A DNA stretch of 64,000 nt from positions 1 through 64,000 of the forward strand of contig JADEXK010000011.1 in NCBI GenBank assembly GCA_015207155.1. The letters run 5' to 3'. Every line of letters starts with the position of its first letter. Positions within the stretch are counted from its first letter, which is position 1. This document shows, in pieces, positions 62,759 to 64,000 of this stretch. A model generated the notes under the pieces. It was not told the DNA's origin. It did no database searches and saw nothing but the letters and a program-made list of their open reading frames with translations. This stretch comes from Nostocales cyanobacterium LEGE 11386. Its GTDB lineage: Bacteria > Cyanobacteriota > Cyanobacteriia > Cyanobacteriales > Nostocaceae. A program made the position numbers and the translations under genes.

Positions 62759-62950
62759 TTAGATACTACACTGTTCACGCGACTCCTGCTTGACTTTACC
62801 GTTCATGGCAGCCTCCTGCAAAGCCATGAAAGCATTAAAATCCTCCAAGTCATACCGAGTAGTCAATAGATGCCGTAGTTGATTTTCTGCTTCAACCGTC
62901 AAATAACCAGTTGCTAAAGCTTGTTGCACTACTTCACGAATTCGAGTCAT
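62759..62950 (-). CDS. Small conserved cyanobacterial protein, 63 aa
   Basis: A helical, acidic small protein: MTRIREVVQQALATGYLTVEAENQLRHLLTTRYDLEDFNAFMALQEAAM (key REVVQQALATGYLTVEAE, LLTTRYDLEDFNAFM). I recall many close relatives in filamentous cyanobacteria, often as tandem families, but not a function. It is convergent with the LapA-type gene, with 27 bp between stops. ATG at 62950. Confidence 0.82.
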   Translation of the reverse strand: MTRIREVVQQALATGYLTVEAENQLRHLLTTRYDLEDFNAFMALQEAAMNGKVKQESREQCSI

Positions 62951-63469
62951 GGTTGATGCCTCTTACATACCACATTGATTTATTTGGTCTTACTCCGGTG
63001 GGATATGCAGTGGATTTTGTACTAAAACCTTCAAGTTGATGAATTTGATTTGTCAAATGTCAAAAATTAAGTTACTTTTTACACCTTAAATTGCTACAAT
63101 TTTTGATTTGAGCTTGCTGTAACTAAATTTTAGAAGTTTCGCTACTGTGCTGTTAAAAACATAGTATTAAGTACAACTAAAATTTCCCCACCAGAGAGAG
63201 TCCTGCTGGTTTGTATTGACAGAATTTGTGCGGATAAAGTTTCAAACAAGCTTCATAAAATTACCATTAAGCCTCAAGAAATTCATCAAATTTATCCGTG
63301 ATTTATTTTGATTTCACCAAAGAATCGTGAGGATGTTACTTGAGTTAAATTCAATACATAAATAACAGTACTGATTCCCCATAAAAAATAGTCTCAATAC
63401 GGAGATTTAAGACAACTTGAGACGTTAGGATAAGAGTCAAGACAATTCATAATTGGAGCGCAGCAACTG
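62951..63469. other. Intergenic region upstream of aroK
   Basis: A 519-bp AT-rich gap between divergent genes. No open frame or strong hairpin. GGAG (63455-63458) lies about 11 bp before the aroK GTG start. Confidence 0.5.
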
Positions 63470-64000
63470 GTGAGCAGCTTATTGCAAGGAGTCAACCTGT
63501 ACTTAATTGGTATGATGGGTGCTGGTAAGACCACTGTCGGACAATTACTAGCAAAGCATCTCGGTTATAGGTTTTTAGATACCGATAATGTAATTGCCCA
63601 ATCAGCAGGAAAATCCATTAATCAGCTGTTTGCCGAAGACGGGGAAGCAGCGTTTCGCCAGTTGGAAAGTGATGTACTAGCTCAAGTATGTGCTTATACT
63701 AATTTGACTATTGCCACTGGCGGGGGTATCGTGTTGCGGCGAGAAAACTGGAGTTACCTGCACCACGGTTTAGTCGTTTGGCTAGATGTGCCAATTGAGC
63801 TACTTTACGCCCGCTTGGTAGAGGATACCACAAGACCATTATTAAAAGATGTTGATCCTCAAGGTAAACTGCGATCGCTTCTCGCACAACGAACACCACT
63901 GTACTCCCAAGCCGATCTCAAAATCACCGTGAGCGAGGGAGAAACACCCCAAGAAATTGCCGACAGAATCATGGACGCCATTCCCAGCGTTCTTAAACCA
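63470..64000 (+). CDS. aroK: Shikimate kinase (cut by window edge)
   Basis: The frame starts with GTG at 63470 and runs past the window end, giving 177 visible residues of a protein that is usually about 170-190. P-loop LIGMMGAGKTTVGQLLA (about 12-28), shikimate-binding FLDTDNVIAQSAGKS (about 35-50) and GEAAFRQLES, then ATGGGIVLR near 84 and the lid Arg in EDTTRPLLKD. It phosphorylates shikimate in aromatic amino-acid synthesis. Because the C terminus is off the window, the stop is not seen. Confidence 0.95.
   Translation, partial: MSSLLQGVNLYLIGMMGAGKTTVGQLLAKHLGYRFLDTDNVIAQSAGKSINQLFAEDGEAAFRQLESDVLAQVCAYTNLTIATGGGIVLRRENWSYLHHGLVVWLDVPIELLYARLVEDTTRPLLKDVDPQGKLRSLLAQRTPLYSQADLKITVSEGETPQEIADRIMDAIPSVLKP

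Overview
The window is a stretch of chromosome from a filamentous, probably heterocyst-forming cyanobacterium of the Nostoc/Anabaena type. Evidence is a psbA gene for photosystem II D1, a chlorophototroph-type FtsH2-like protease, many GCGATCGC (HIP1) octamers, a large NB-ARC/WD40 protein, a stand-alone Mo-nitrogenase C-terminal-domain protein, and several families of short palindromic repeats in and between genes. I saw no rRNA, tRNA or CRISPR array.

Layout. 0-10 kb: IS630 transposase fragment, Uma2-type nuclease, psbA (Q130 form), an NTPase-WD40 signalling protein, a membrane protein with a kinase-like N terminus, and ftsH. 10-16 kb: secreted proteins, an orphan double-glycine peptide precursor followed by a 21-bp perfect hairpin, and a divergent FecR-domain/outer-membrane-barrel pair. 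16-31 kb: mostly housekeeping and regulation (rhodanese, MnmD-type methyltransferase, REC-HD-GYP regulator, glmU, Crp-family regulator, single-domain receiver, glutathione reductase, hisC, GNAT, PEP-CTERM spondin protein). 31-37 kb: an arsenosugar cluster arsM-PiT permease-arsS, an OmpR-type regulator, the Mo-nitro_C protein and a methyltransferase. 38-46 kb: two separate ECF-type Ni/Co importers (fused CbiMN-like + Q + O, and M-N-Q-O) flanking uppP and an MgtE membrane core. 46-50.5 kb: a probable high-affinity iron module (two-domain multicopper oxidase, helix-hairpin-helix lipoprotein, ferritin-like protein, FTR1 permease) preceded by overlapping Fur-like palindromes. 50-64 kb: Rpn-type nuclease, iron/cobalamin-type binding lipoprotein, mobA, a YyaL/DUF255 protein, clpP, an RNase II-family protein without the usual catalytic aspartates, ubiX, a LapA-like protein and the start of aroK.

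Functional links. psbA and the FtsH2-type protease belong to the D1 synthesis/degradation cycle of photosystem II repair. The metal theme from 31 to 52 kb is strong: arsenic detoxification, nickel, cobalt, possibly magnesium, then iron.

The most unusual signals are non-coding: an OMEGA/HEARO-like structured RNA immediately followed by ATGA upstream of the RNase II-family gene; an 82-bp repeat lying in frame inside two unrelated genes; and a 45-bp hairpin element present twice, with a compensatory base-pair change, one copy nested inside a MITE-like repeat whose uninterrupted relative is also in the window. All calls are from reading the sequence; no database or folding search was run.
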